The notes below the pieces were generated by a model that saw only the letters and a program-made list of their open reading frames with translations, was not told the origin of the DNA and made no database searches. Of a DNA stretch of 64,000 nucleotides, positions 38,192 through 51,726 are shown piece by piece. The position numbers and the translations under genes were made by a program. This stretch comes from DASZKW01 sp035552775 (GTDB lineage: Bacteria; Actinomycetota; Acidimicrobiia; Acidimicrobiales; Palsa-688), in the NCBI GenBank assembly GCA_035552775.1, contig DASZKW010000104.1, positions 1 through 64,000 on the forward strand, written 5' to 3'. Position 1 is the first letter of the stretch. Every line of letters starts with the position of its first letter.

Positions 38192-39527
38192 GCCGCCCAC
38201 GCCGGCGCACCTCCCCCCGAGGGGGCCGCTCGTGGCCCGACCCCAGATGGTGGTGATCGCGGGGGGCACCGTGGTCGACTCCACCGGCAGCCGGCGCGCC
38301 GACGTGTTGATCCGTGACGGTATGGTCGAGTCGGTGGGCGCCAAGGTGGCCAGCGGCCCCGCGGGGACCGTGGTCCTGGACGCGGCGGACTGCGTCGTGG
38401 CGCCCGGCCTCGTCGATTTGCACGCCCACCTGCGCGAGCCGGGCAACGAGGAGGCGGAGACGGTCGCCACCGGGGCACGCGCCGCCGCCCTCGGGGGCTA
38501 CACCGCGGTGGTCGCAATGCCCAACACCGATCCCCCCGTCGACAACGCCGCCGTCGTGCGCCATGTCCTCGAGCTCGGCGCCACCTCGTGCTGCGACGTT
38601 CGGGTGGCCGGCGCCATCAGCGTCGGGCGGTTGGGCAAGCGGATGGCGCCGCTCGCGGAGATGGCCGCCCTGGGGGTCAAGTTGTTCACCGACGACGGCA
38701 CCGGGGTGCAAGACGCCCGCCTCATGCGCCGTGCCCTCGAGTATGCCTCCGTACTGGACGTGACCCTCGCCCAGCACTGCGAGGACGACTCCCTGGCCGC
38801 GGGAGGCCAGATGCACGAGGGGGAGTGGTCGAGCAGGCTCGGCATCCCCGGCCAGCCGGCAGAGGCGGAGGAGCTGATGGTCATGCGCGACCTGGCCCTG
38901 TGCCGACTCACCGGGTCGCCCATCCACTTTCTCCACCTCTCCACGGCCGGGTCGGTGGCCATGGTCGGGGCGGCCAAGGCGTCGGGGCTGCCGGTGAGCG
39001 CCGAGGCCACCCCGCACCATTTCACCCTCACCGACGCCGAGGTGGCGGCGTTCGACCCCGTGTTCAAGGTGAACCCTCCTCTGCGCAGCGGTGCCGACGT
39101 CGCCGCCGTCAGAGCGGGACTGGCCGGCGGGATGCTCGATGCCATAGCGACCGACCACGCCCCCCACAGCGACGAAGCCAAGGAGGCTTCCTTCGCCGAG
39201 GCCCCCCCCGGGATGCTCGGGCTGGAGACCGCCCTGGCCCTGGCCCTGGGAGAGCTGGACCTGCCCATCGAGCGGGTGATCGCCCTCATGTCGTGGCAGC
39301 CGGCGCGCATCGCCGGGTTGGAGGGTGACCACGGCGGCCCGGTGGTCCAGGGTGCGCCGGCCAATCTCTGCGTCATCGACCTGGCGGCGTGCTGGACGGT
39401 CGAGCCGTCCCGCCTGGCCAGCCTGAGCCGCAACACGCCCTACGCCGGACGCGCCCTCACCGGCAGGGTGCGCCACACGGTGCTGCGCGGCGAGCCCGTG
39501 GTGGTCAACTACGAGGCGCAGCGTTGA
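38181..39527 (+). CDS. pyrC: Dihydroorotase
   Basis: 448 residues from ATG 38181; ATG 38247 (MVVIAGG) is where family similarity begins, and the extra 22 residues coincide with the degenerate repeat. Zinc amidohydrolase closing carbamoyl aspartate to dihydroorotate. Ligands and signatures: GLVDLHAHLREPG, GGYTAVVAMPNTDPPVDN, GVKLFTDDGTGVQD, TLAQHCEDDSL, HFLHLSTAGSV, ATPHHFTLTD, ATDHAPHSDEAK. Typical type I bacterial enzyme. Directly followed by carA (TTGA overlap). Confidence 0.95.
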   Translation: MLLRPPTPAHLPPRGPLVARPQMVVIAGGTVVDSTGSRRADVLIRDGMVESVGAKVASGPAGTVVLDAADCVVAPGLVDLHAHLREPGNEEAETVATGARAAALGGYTAVVAMPNTDPPVDNAAVVRHVLELGATSCCDVRVAGAISVGRLGKRMAPLAEMAALGVKLFTDDGTGVQDARLMRRALEYASVLDVTLAQHCEDDSLAAGGQMHEGEWSSRLGIPGQPAEAEELMVMRDLALCRLTGSPIHFLHLSTAGSVAMVGAAKASGLPVSAEATPHHFTLTDAEVAAFDPVFKVNPPLRSGADVAAVRAGLAGGMLDAIATDHAPHSDEAKEASFAEAPPGMLGLETALALALGELDLPIERVIALMSWQPARIAGLEGDHGGPVVQGAPANLCVIDLAACWTVEPSRLASLSRNTPYAGRALTGRVRHTVLRGEPVVVNYEAQR

Positions 39528-40686
39528 GCGGCATCGCGCGCCTCCCGGCCCGGCCCCGGGTCAGGGCCGCCGGCCTGCTCGTCCTCGCCGACGGCACGAC
39601 CTTCGAGGGCGAGACGATCGGGCACAGGGCGCCCGGCGGAGCTCCGACGACGGGGGAGGTGGTGTTCAACACCGTGCTCACCGGTTACCAGGAGGTGATC
39701 ACCGACCCGTCCTACGCCGGCCAGGTCATCTGCTTCACCTGCCCCCATATCGGCAACTACGGCGTCGCGCCCGACGACGACGAGAGCCGGCGCCCGTTCT
39801 GCCGGGGGGTCATCGTGCGGGAGCTGTCGGAGCGCCCGAGCAACTGGAGGGCGGCCGAGAGCCTGGACGACTTCCTCGACCGCCACCGGGTGCCGGGACT
39901 GGCCGGGGTGGACACCCGCCGCCTGACCCGCCACATCCGTACCGCCGGCGCCATGCCCTGCGCATTCGGCGCCGTGGAGGGTGAAGGAGCGCTCGATCCC
40001 GCCGACATCGCTGCCGCGGCCAGGGAGGCTCCGGGCACCGAAGGCGTCGACCTGGTAGCCGAGGTCACCACCTCGGCTCCCTACCGTTACGAGCCGGCCA
40101 ACGGTGCCGGGCCCGAGGGGGGCGCCCAGGGCCTCAGCGTGGTGGCATACGACTTCGGGATCAAGCGCAACATCCTGCGCCACCTGAGCGCCATGGCCGC
40201 GGTGGAGGTGGTCCCGGCGTCCACCCCCGCGGCCGAGGTGTTGGCCCGCCGCCCCGACGGTGTGTTCCTGTCCAACGGCCCCGGAGACCCCGCAGCCGTC
40301 GCCGGGGCGGCCGGCACAGTGGCCGCATTGCTCGGCGAGGTCCCCGTCTTCGGGATATGCCTTGGCCACCAGCTCCTCGGAGCCGCCCTGGGGGGCCGCA
40401 CCTACAAGCTCAAGTTCGGCCATCACGGGGGCAACCACCCGGTACGGCGCATGGCCGACGGGGCGGTGGAGATCACCAGCCAGAACCACAACTATGCCCT
40501 CGCCGACGGCACCGTCCCGGGAGCCGACGTCACCCACGTCAACTTGAACGACGGGGTGGTGGAGGGCATTGCCTGCCGCGACGCGCCGGCGTTCGGCGTC
40601 CAGTACCACCCCGAGGCTGGACCCGGTCCCCACGACGCCCGCTACCTCTTCGAACGGTTCCGGTCCCTCATGACCGGCGCCCGCTG

Positions 40687-40687
<1 letters not shown>
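39524..40687 (+). CDS. carA: Carbamoyl-phosphate synthase small (glutaminase) subunit
   Basis: 387 residues from TTG 39524, the only start codon in the frame ahead of the conserved LLVLADGTTFEGETIG strand. Hydrolyses glutamine and channels ammonia to CarB. The glutaminase triad is intact: Cys in VFGICLGHQLLG, then GVQYHPEAGPGP with His and Glu. The N-terminal domain motifs VVFNTVLTGYQEVITDPSYAGQ and AGVDTRRLTRHIR are present. The stop overlaps the carB start (TGATG). Confidence 0.95.
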
Positions 40688-44039
<3,352 letters not shown>

Positions 44040-44043
<4 letters not shown>

Positions 44044-45098
44044 GACCAGGGCGCAGCGCGCCGGTGGGTGGGGACGACGTCGACCTGACCTCCCGGGTCG
44101 GGGGCGTGACACTTCCCAACCCGGTGATGACCGCCTCGGGCACCGCCGGCTACGGCATCGAACTGGCGCCCTACCTCGACCTGGCCTCGCTCGGGGCGGT
44201 GGTCGTCAAATCCCTCTCCGCCGCCCCGTGGGCTGGCAACCCCGCCCCCCGGGTCCACCAGTCCGGGGCGGGCATGCTCAACAGCGTGGGCCTGCAGAAC
44301 CCGGGGGTGGACCCCTGGCTCGCCGAGGAGCTGCCGGCGCTGGCCGCGGCGCGCGCCCGGGTGGTGGTGAGCGTCTGGGGGTTCAGCACGGCGGCGTACG
44401 AGCAGGTGGGAGCGACCATCGCCCGGGCGGTGGCGGGTGGCGCGTCCGGGTCGGGCGGAGGGGCGTCGGGGACGGGTGGCGGTGCGGGCCGGTCGGGCGC
44501 AGGGGTGTCCGGTGCGCCGGGCGCGGCCATCGTGGCTGTGGAGGCCAACATCTCGTGTCCGAACGTCGAGGACCGCAGCAACGTGTTCGCCCACTCGTGC
44601 GCGGGGACGCAGGCCGCGGTGCAGGCCACCGCCCGCGGCCTCGACGGCGCGCTCCCCTTGTGGGTCAAGCTCAGTCCCAATGTCACCGACCTTCCCGCCA
44701 TCGCCGGCGCCGCCTTGGGCGCCGGCGCCTCGGCCCTGGTGCTCACCAACACCCTCATGGGGATGGCCCTCGACCCGGCCACCGGGCGGTCCCGACTGGG
44801 CGCCGGCGGCGGAGGCCTGTCGGGTCCCGCCCTGCACCCCGTCGCCGTCAGGGCCGTCTACGACTGCCGGGCCGCCCACCCCGCCGCCCCCATCGTGGGA
44901 GTAGGGGGGGTGGCGACCGGGGAGGACGCAGCGGAGCTACTCGCCGCCGGTGCCGACGCCGTCCAGGTGGGCACGGCCAGTTTCGCGGACCCCCGCGCTC
45001 CGGCCCGGGTGCTGAGCGAGCTCGCCGGGTGGTGCCGGCGGCACGGGGTCAGCAGTCTCGCCGACCTCGTGGGCCGTGCCCACCGGGCCACGTGTTAG
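44040..45098 (+). CDS. pyrD: Dihydroorotate dehydrogenase, class 1B-like
   Basis: 352 residues, GTG start. FMN-dependent oxidation of dihydroorotate. Class 1 signature: LPNPVMTASGTAGYGIE, GAVVVKSLSAAPWAGNPAPRV, ANISCPNVED with a catalytic Cys (class 2 enzymes have Ser), VKLSPNVTDLPAIA, and the FMN-site VGVGGVATGEDAAELLAAGADAVQVGTA. A low-complexity insert (GGASGSGGGASGTGGGAG) of about 30 residues lies just before the cysteine strand. Class 1B enzymes normally pair with the electron-transfer subunit PyrK, but no pyrK lies between carB and pyrD or elsewhere in the window. Confidence 0.93.
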
Positions 45099-45111
45099 GA
45101 AGGACTCAGAT

Positions 45112-45816
45112 ATGGCAACCGACGACATGGCGCCCGTGCTGGCGCGGGAGCGCCTCGCGCTCGCCCTCGACGTCGACGATGTCGTGGAGGCCACCCGCCT
45201 CGCCCACCAGCTCAAGCCGTGGTTCGCGGTGGCCAAGGTGGGCCTGGAGCTGTTCAGCGCCGCCGGCCCCGACATCGTGGCCGAGCTGACCAACGAGGGC
45301 TACCGGGTCTTCCTCGACCTGAAGATGGCCGACATCCCCACGACCGTGGAGAAGGCGGCCCGCGTCCTCGGGGCCCTGGGGGTGTCGTACCTGACGATGC
45401 ACGCGTTCACCGGCCCCGCGATGCTGCGCGCCGGGGTCAGGGGACTGGCGGAGGGGGCGGCGCGCGCCGGGCTCGACCCGCCGGCCGTCCTGGCCGTCAC
45501 CGTCCTCACCAGCGACGCGGATGCCCCGCCCCACATCCTCGCCAAGCGGGTGGAGGCCGCCGTGGAATCCCGCTGTTCGGGTGTGGTGTGTGCCGCGAGC
45601 GACGTGGTCGAGGTCAAGACCCTGGCACCCAAGCTTCTGGCGGTGGTGCCCGGGATCCGCCCGCTCGGCTCGGCGAAGCACGACCAGGCCCGTACGGCCA
45701 CGCCGGCACAGGCGCTGGCGGCCGGCGCCGACCTGCTCGTCGTGGGCCGACCCGTGACCGCCGCCCCCGACCGGGCCAAGGCGGCCGCCGATCTGGTGCG
45801 GAGCATCTCTGGATAG
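45112..45816 (+). CDS. pyrF: Orotidine 5'-phosphate decarboxylase
   Basis: 234 residues from ATG 45112, preceded by AGGAAGGA (45097-45104). Final step to UMP. LALDVDDVVEATRLAHQL, FLDLKMADIPTTVEKAA with the catalytic DLKxxD set, TMHAFTGPAMLRAG, VTVLTSDADAPP, VVPGIRPLGSAKHDQARTATPAQALAAGADLLVVGRPVT are the PyrF landmarks (group 1 type). Last gene of the pyr operon. Confidence 0.96.
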   Translation: MATDDMAPVLARERLALALDVDDVVEATRLAHQLKPWFAVAKVGLELFSAAGPDIVAELTNEGYRVFLDLKMADIPTTVEKAARVLGALGVSYLTMHAFTGPAMLRAGVRGLAEGAARAGLDPPAVLAVTVLTSDADAPPHILAKRVEAAVESRCSGVVCAASDVVEVKTLAPKLLAVVPGIRPLGSAKHDQARTATPAQALAAGADLLVVGRPVTAAPDRAKAAADLVRSISG

Positions 45817-45819
45817 CTC

Positions 45820-45898
45820 GGCCGGCGCCGGCCGGCGCCGGCGCTTGGGCTGGGCCGGCGCTTGGGCTGGGCCGGCGCCGGCGCTTTGCCGGCGCGGC
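45820..45898 (+). repeat. Tandem/palindromic GGCGCCGG-type repeats
   Basis: GCCGGCGCC units are repeated directly after the pyrF stop; a 17-base unit GCCGGCGCTTGGGCTGG occurs twice in tandem. GCCGGC is self-complementary, so the stretch can also form hairpins. Confidence 0.75.
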
Positions 45899-45910
45899 TT
45901 TCCGCCCAAG

Positions 45911-45947
45911 TCGACATCAAATCAGGCCGAGTGGCATTCGATGTCGA
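45911..45947 (+). repeat. Inverted repeat TCGACATC/GATGTCGA
   Basis: Perfect 8-base arms (45911-45918 and 45940-45947) with a 21-base loop. It abuts the larger inverted repeat that follows. Confidence 0.6.
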
Positions 45948-45957
45948 GTTACCAAGG

Positions 45958-46045
45958 CGAGCGGTGCTACTTCGACTGCCCGAGCAGCAAATCCGCAGGT
46001 CAACGCCATCAACCGGGCATGAACTTGTCGAAGTAGCACCGCTCG
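45958..46045 (+). repeat. Long inverted repeat (19-base perfect arms, 50-base loop)
   Basis: CGAGCGGTGCTACTTCGAC (45958-45976) is exactly complementary to 46027-46045, with partial complementarity continuing outward for about 9 more bases. It could be a structured RNA, a transposon-end remnant or a protein-binding site. Confidence 0.75.
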
Positions 46046-46264
46046 TCTTTGTAGGTATCGCCGATCATACCTAACTGTGCATCAAATGCCCTGCGCCCGG
46101 CAATGATGCGCACTTGTGCAGATGATTCAAGCCAGGCCGCTCACCGGTGTGCCGCCAGGCAGCCAGGCGTGTTGTCTACCGGGGACGGGTATCGTCCCTG
46201 GGGCCAGCCGCCGGTGCCTGGCTTCCCAAGAGGCCCAGCAGGCCAGGACGAGGAGAACGTGCCC

Positions 46265-47674
46265 ATGGTGGACCCCCGGCTCGTACCCGAGCCCACGGTA
46301 TTCGTCCTGTACGGCGCGACGGGCGACCTCGCCCACCGCCTCGTGTTGCCCGCCATATACCGCCTGGCCATAGAGGGCCTGCTGCCCGAGAAGTGGCGCC
46401 TGGTCGGCAACGGGCGGGGCGACGTCGCCCACGAGGATTTCCGCGCCCGGGCAAAAGACAGCCTGGAGAAGTTCGGCCCGAAGCCGTCGGAGGGTCCGTG
46501 GGACCAGTTCTGCGAGGCCCTGCTCTTCGCCGGCGGTGGCTTCGACACCAACGACCCAGGCTGCCTGCTCGACGTGGTCGGCGACGCCGAGCGGGCTCTG
46601 GGAGGCGAGCCACAGCGGATCCATTACATGGCCGTGCCCCCTGTCGCCTTCACCGAGTTGACCAAGGCCATCGGCGAGCACGGACTCGCCGAGCGGAGCC
46701 GGGTGGTGTACGAGAAGCCCTTCGGGACGTCGTTGGAGAGCTTCACCGAGCTCGACCGGGCCGCCCACCGTGTCTTCGACGAGCAGCAGATCTACCGCAT
46801 CGACCATTTCCTCGGCAAAGAGGCGACCCAGGACATCCACGTTCTGCGCTTCGCCAACGGCCTGTTCGCGGGGGCCTGGGACCGCCAGCACATAGAAAGC
46901 GTCCAGATAGACGTACCCGAGAGCCTCGACGTGTCGACCCGGGGGTCTTTCTACGACGCCACGGGGGCCGTGCTGGACATGATCGTCACCCACCTTTTCC
47001 AGCTGGCGGCCGAGGTTGCCATGGAGCCCCCCGCGTCGATGGATGCGGAGCACATCGCAGCCGCACGCGAGGATGTCATCGGCGCCTTCCGGCCCCTGTC
47101 TCGAAGCGAGGTGGTGCTCGGCCAGTACGACGGGTACACGGACGTGGCCGGTGTCGCCGACGGGTCGCATACGGAGACCTTCGTGGCGCTCCGCCTATGG
47201 ATCGACAACGACCGCTGGCGTGACGTGCCTTTCTACCTACGTACGGGCAAGTGCCTGGCGCAGTCCAAGCAACACGTGAGCGTGATCTTCCGGGCGCCAC
47301 CCCAGGCGCTGGGCGACCTTCCCGTAGCGGGAAACGTGTTGACCTTCGATCTCGCCGGCGACGGAGGCATCGAGCTTTCCCTCGTAGCCAAGCGCCCCGG
47401 GGTGGAGCTGTGCCTGGGCTCGGCGTCGGCCAACCTCCCCCTCGGGCAGGCCTTCCACACACCAGTCCTGCCGGCGTACTCGCGTCTTATACACGACGTG
47501 TTCATTGGCGACCGTTCGACGTTCACCCGCCCCGACGGGCTGGCCCACGTCTGGGAGGTGGCGGGGGCGCTCCTCGGCGACAAGCCCGAACCGCTGGTGT
47601 ACCCACGAGGGTCGTGGGGACCCGACGCGGCGGGCGACCTGCCGGCTCCCGGCCACTGGTTGCTGGGGCCGTGA
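46265..47674 (+). CDS. zwf: Glucose-6-phosphate 1-dehydrogenase
   Basis: 469 residues from ATG 46265, with GAGGAG nine bases upstream (GTG 46259 is closer but less well spaced). Oxidises glucose 6-phosphate with NAD(P), the entry to the pentose phosphate pathway. VFVLYGATGDLAHRLVLPAIYRL is the coenzyme fingerprint; VVYEKPFGTSLESF, YRIDHFLGKEATQDIHVLRFAN is the active-site signature; YDATGAVLDMIVTHLFQL and YLRTGKCLAQS are also typical. It lies alone between pyrF and mihF, without pgl, gnd or opcA neighbours. Confidence 0.95.
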   Translation: MVDPRLVPEPTVFVLYGATGDLAHRLVLPAIYRLAIEGLLPEKWRLVGNGRGDVAHEDFRARAKDSLEKFGPKPSEGPWDQFCEALLFAGGGFDTNDPGCLLDVVGDAERALGGEPQRIHYMAVPPVAFTELTKAIGEHGLAERSRVVYEKPFGTSLESFTELDRAAHRVFDEQQIYRIDHFLGKEATQDIHVLRFANGLFAGAWDRQHIESVQIDVPESLDVSTRGSFYDATGAVLDMIVTHLFQLAAEVAMEPPASMDAEHIAAAREDVIGAFRPLSRSEVVLGQYDGYTDVAGVADGSHTETFVALRLWIDNDRWRDVPFYLRTGKCLAQSKQHVSVIFRAPPQALGDLPVAGNVLTFDLAGDGGIELSLVAKRPGVELCLGSASANLPLGQAFHTPVLPAYSRLIHDVFIGDRSTFTRPDGLAHVWEVAGALLGDKPEPLVYPRGSWGPDAAGDLPAPGHWLLGP

Positions 47675-47713
47675 ACCGCCTCGTTTCGGGGCGCTCCCCG
47701 GCAGGGGCTCGGC

Positions 47714-47719
47714 TAGGGT
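47714..47719 (+). promoter_or_regulatory. Candidate -10 box of mihF (leaderless start)
   Basis: TAGGGT is seven bases before ATG 47727, with no Shine-Dalgarno. Same arrangement as aroC, def and mog in this window. Confidence 0.4.
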
Positions 47720-47726
47720 CTGAGCC

Positions 47727-48041
47727 ATGCCGCTGCCCCCCGCCCTCTCGCCAGATCAGCGACAGGCCGCCCTCGAGAAGGCGGCGTTGGCCCGCCGCCT
47801 GAGGGCGGAGCTGAAAGAGAAGCTGAAGATGGGTTCGCTGACCTTGAGGGAGCTGGTCGACGAGGCCGACAGCGACGAGATCATCGGCAAGATGAAAGTG
47901 CTGTCCGTGCTCGAGAGCCTCCCAGGCTTGGGGAAGGTCAAGGCCCGCCGGGTCATGGAGGAGATCGGCATCAGCGACACCCGCCGTGTGCAGGGACTGG
48001 GGGACCAGCAGCGCAAGAAGCTGTTCGAGAAGCTGGGCTGA
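47727..48041 (+). CDS. mihF: Integration host factor, actinobacterial type (mIHF)
   Basis: 104 residues. Nucleoid-associated DNA-bending protein. LSPDQRQAALEKAALARRLRAELKEKLKMGSLTLRELVDEAD is the N-terminal helical segment; LSVLESLPGLGKVKARRVMEEIGISDTRRVQGLGDQQRKKLFEKL is the H2TH-containing DNA-binding core typical of actinobacterial mIHF, which is unrelated to proteobacterial IHF. The mihF-gmk-rpoZ order is the normal actinobacterial one. Confidence 0.95.
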   Translation: MPLPPALSPDQRQAALEKAALARRLRAELKEKLKMGSLTLRELVDEADSDEIIGKMKVLSVLESLPGLGKVKARRVMEEIGISDTRRVQGLGDQQRKKLFEKLG

Positions 48042-48055
48042 GCTGCGGCCGGCTC

Positions 48056-48619
48056 TTGTCGCAACCGGTCATACTGGTCATCTCCGGCCCCGGCGGGGTG
48101 GGCAAGGGCACGGTGGTCTCCCGGCTGGTCGAGCTCGACGATCGGCTGTGGGTGTCGCGCTCGTGGACGACCCGTCCGGCGCGACCCGGCGAGCCACCGG
48201 ACGCGTACGTATTCGTGGACCGCAAGAGCTTCGAGGCTCGGATCGCGGCCGGCGGTTTTCTCGAGTGGACGGAGTTCGCCGGTAACGGCTGCCTCTACGG
48301 CACCCCGTCCCTCGAGCCTCCACCGGGTTGTGACGTGGTGCTCGAGATCGAGCTCGACGGCGCCCAGCAGGTGAAGGCGGCCCACCCCGAAGCCGTGGTC
48401 GTCCTGGTTGTCGCGCCGTCCCGCCAGGCCCAGGAAGACCGGTTGAGAGGCAGGGGTGACGACGAGGTGAGCGTGGCGGCCAGGGTGGCGGTGGGGGTCG
48501 AGGAGGAACGGACGGGCCGGGCATTTGCCGACGCGGTGGTGGTCAACGACGACGTCGAACGGGCCGCGCGGGAGGTGGAAGGTATACTCGTGGCCGCCCG
48601 CCTGGCTGCGGGCCGCTAG
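48056..48619 (+). CDS. gmk: Guanylate kinase
   Basis: 187 residues from TTG 48056. Phosphorylates GMP to GDP. P-loop SGPGGVGKGT at residues 10-19, VSRSWTTRPARPGEPPDAYVFVDRKSFEA is the GMP-binding region, VLEIELDGAQQVKAAHPEAVVVLVVAPS follows. No ATG or GTG precedes the first conserved strand, so the TTG start is likely. Confidence 0.95.
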   Translation: MSQPVILVISGPGGVGKGTVVSRLVELDDRLWVSRSWTTRPARPGEPPDAYVFVDRKSFEARIAAGGFLEWTEFAGNGCLYGTPSLEPPPGCDVVLEIELDGAQQVKAAHPEAVVVLVVAPSRQAQEDRLRGRGDDEVSVAARVAVGVEEERTGRAFADAVVVNDDVERAAREVEGILVAARLAAGR

Positions 48620-48699
48620 TCCGCGGCCCGACCCAGTGCCTGCGGACCCACCAAAGCCCCGGGGCCAGTACGCCCAAACCGAGCAGGGAGCAACTGCAA

Positions 48700-48993
48700 A
48701 TGGCCGAACACCGCCCCACGATGATGGTCCCACCAGTGGAGAAGCTGCTCGACAGGGTGGACTCGAAGTTCACCCTGGTGACCCTTGCCGCCAAGCGGGG
48801 ACGTCAGATCAACTCCTATTTCAACCAGCTCGGGGAGGGGCTCGGCACCATCGTGCCGCCGCAGGTGACCTCGGTGTCGCGCAAGCCCCTGTCCATCGCC
48901 CTCGAAGAGGTCTCGGAGGGGAAAATCACCTACCACCGCCCCTCCGATGAGGAGGCCGCCCTTGCCGGCGCCGGCGAGGAGGCCGGCCAATAG
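48700..48993 (+). CDS. rpoZ: RNA polymerase omega subunit
   Basis: 97 residues. VEKLLDRVDSKFTLVTLAAKRGRQINSYFNQL is the omega signature, and KPLSIALEEVSEGKITYHRP is the C-terminal part. Helps assembly of the beta-prime subunit. The ATG at 48700 is preceded by an AGGGAG ten bases upstream. Follows gmk by 80 bases and precedes coaBC. Confidence 0.95.
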   Translation: MAEHRPTMMVPPVEKLLDRVDSKFTLVTLAAKRGRQINSYFNQLGEGLGTIVPPQVTSVSRKPLSIALEEVSEGKITYHRPSDEEAALAGAGEEAGQ

Positions 48994-49062
48994 CCACCGC
49001 CGCTCCCACACCGCCGCCGGACGCCGGCCGCATGTGTCCGGTCGCGCCGGGGGCGCAGTCCC

Positions 49063-50525
49063 GTGCCTAGTTCGCCGGCCACGCCGCCACTCCCGCTCGC
49101 GGGCAGGCGGATCGTGCTCGGGGTGAGCGGCGGGATCGCCGCCTACAAGGCCGTCGAGGTGTGCCGCCGCCTTGTCGACGCCGGCGCCCACGTCGCCCCG
49201 GTGATGACGCGCGGAGCGACGAGGTTCGTCGGCCCCCTGACCCTGTCGGCGTTGGCTTCGGAACCGGTGCGCACCTCGTTGTGGGAGGGGCCGAGCGGTC
49301 CGCTTGACGGGGAGCGAGGAGCCGCCCCCATCCCTCATACCCGTCTCGGGCAATGGGCCGACCTCGTGGTGGTGGCCCCGGCCACCGCTCGGCTCCTCGG
49401 GTCGTACGCGGCGGGGATCTCCTCGGACCTGCTCACGGCCACCCTGCTCGCCACCCGCTCCCCGGTCATGGTGTGCCCGGCCATGCACACCGAGATGTGG
49501 GAACACCCCGCCGTGGTCGACAATCTGGCCACCCTGCGCCGACGCGGCGTGCACGTGGTCGAGCCCGGGGAGGGCCGGCTGGCCGGCGGCGACGTGGGCC
49601 CGGGACGCCTGGCGGACCCGGCCGACATCGTGGCCGCGGTCCACGCGATCTTCAACGCTGCCACGCCGGCCGCTGCCACGCCGGCCGCTGCCCCGCCGGC
49701 CGCTGCCACGCCGGCCGCCGGTGCTCTCAGCGGGGTGCGGACCCTGGTCACCGCCGGCGGTACCCGCGAGCCGATCGACGCTGTGCGCTACGTGGGCAAC
49801 CGCTCGTCGGGCAAGCAGGGCCATGCCGTCGCCGCTGAACTCGCCCGCCGCGGCGCAGCAGTCAGCCTGATCACGACCGTGGAGCTTCCCGGGCCACCCG
49901 GCGCCGAGGTGGTGAGGGTCGACACCGCCGCGGAGATGCACGACGCAGTGATGGCGAGAAGTTCGTCCGCCGACATCGTGGTCATGGCCGCCGCCGTCGC
50001 CGACTTCCGACCCAAGGTCGTCGCCGACCACAAGCTGAAGAAGGCCGACGGTGTCCCCGAACTGGTCCTCGAGCCGACCCCCGACATAGCGGCCGCCCTG
50101 GGCGCCCGGCGCCGCCCCGGCCAGGTGCTGGTCGGCTTCGCGGCCGAAACGGCGACCGCCGGCCCCCGAACGGCGACCGCCGGCCCCCGAACGGCTACCG
50201 CCGGCACCCACGCCGCCGGGGGTGGCACGGAGGTGGCGGAAGCGGCGCGCGCCAAGCTGGTCAGCAAGGGCCTCGACCTGATCGTGGCCAACGACGTGGC
50301 CGCTCCCGGCGTCGGTTTCGGCCACGACACCAATGCGGTGGTCATCGTTGACGCCGACGGCATCACGACCGAAGTACCTCTGGCCGACAAGTCGGTTGTG
50401 GCGTTGCGCGTCGTGGATGCCATCATGTCCCGTCGCTCGGGCCACCACCGAGCCGGCGGCACCACCGGGCCGACCCTCGAGGGGGCGGCCCTTTCCCCGA
50501 CCCCTCCAACCGCCGAGGAGCGCTT

Positions 50526-50529
<4 letters not shown>
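49063..50529 (+). CDS. coaBC: Bifunctional phosphopantothenoylcysteine decarboxylase/synthetase
   Basis: 488 residues, about 80 more than usual. CoaC half: GRRIVLGVSGGIAAYKAVEV, PIPHTRLGQWADLVVVAPAT with the catalytic His, and VMVCPAMHTEMWEHPAV (PAMH where many have PAMN). CoaB half: VRTLVTAGGTREPIDAVRYVGNRSSGKQG, VMAAAVADFRPKV, DHKLKKADG and LIVANDV. The extra length is in-frame repeats: four 15-base units in the inter-domain linker (ATPAA repeated), three 21-base units (TATAGPR repeated) after GFAAE, and a degenerate GPSGPL element after TSLWE. GTG start 49063. Stop overlaps metK (GTGA). Confidence 0.93.
49287..49312 (+). repeat. Degenerate GPSGPLSG repeat copy in coaBC
   Basis: GGGCCGAGCGGTCCGC is similar to the pyrB element and encodes GPSGPLDG in the coaBC frame. 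Confidence 0.5.
49656..49715 (+). repeat. Four 15-bp tandem units in the coaBC linker
   Basis: CGCTGCCACGCCGGC is repeated four times (one unit has CCCCGCC). It encodes the ATPAA linker between the CoaC and CoaB domains. Confidence 0.85.
50149..50208 (+). repeat. 21-bp tandem repeats in coaBC
   Basis: ACGGCGACCGCCGGCCCCCG is the core of a 21-base unit present twice exactly and a third time degenerate. It encodes TATAGPR repeats directly after the GFAAE motif of the CoaB domain. Confidence 0.85.
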
Positions 50530-51719
<1,190 letters not shown>

Positions 51720-51726
51720 AAGGCCG

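Larger units (their letters stand above)
45817..46264 (+). other. 448-base structured intergenic region before zwf
   Basis: Holds GC-rich tandem repeats (45820-45898) and two large inverted repeats (45911-45947 and 45958-46045), each listed separately. No coding potential is recognisable. The right arm of the second inverted repeat is followed by only a short T stretch. Confidence 0.6.

Noticed and set aside
45958..46045. Inverted repeat as ends of an insertion sequence
   Set aside because: No transposase or target-site duplication and the interior is only 50 bases; at best a miniature remnant.
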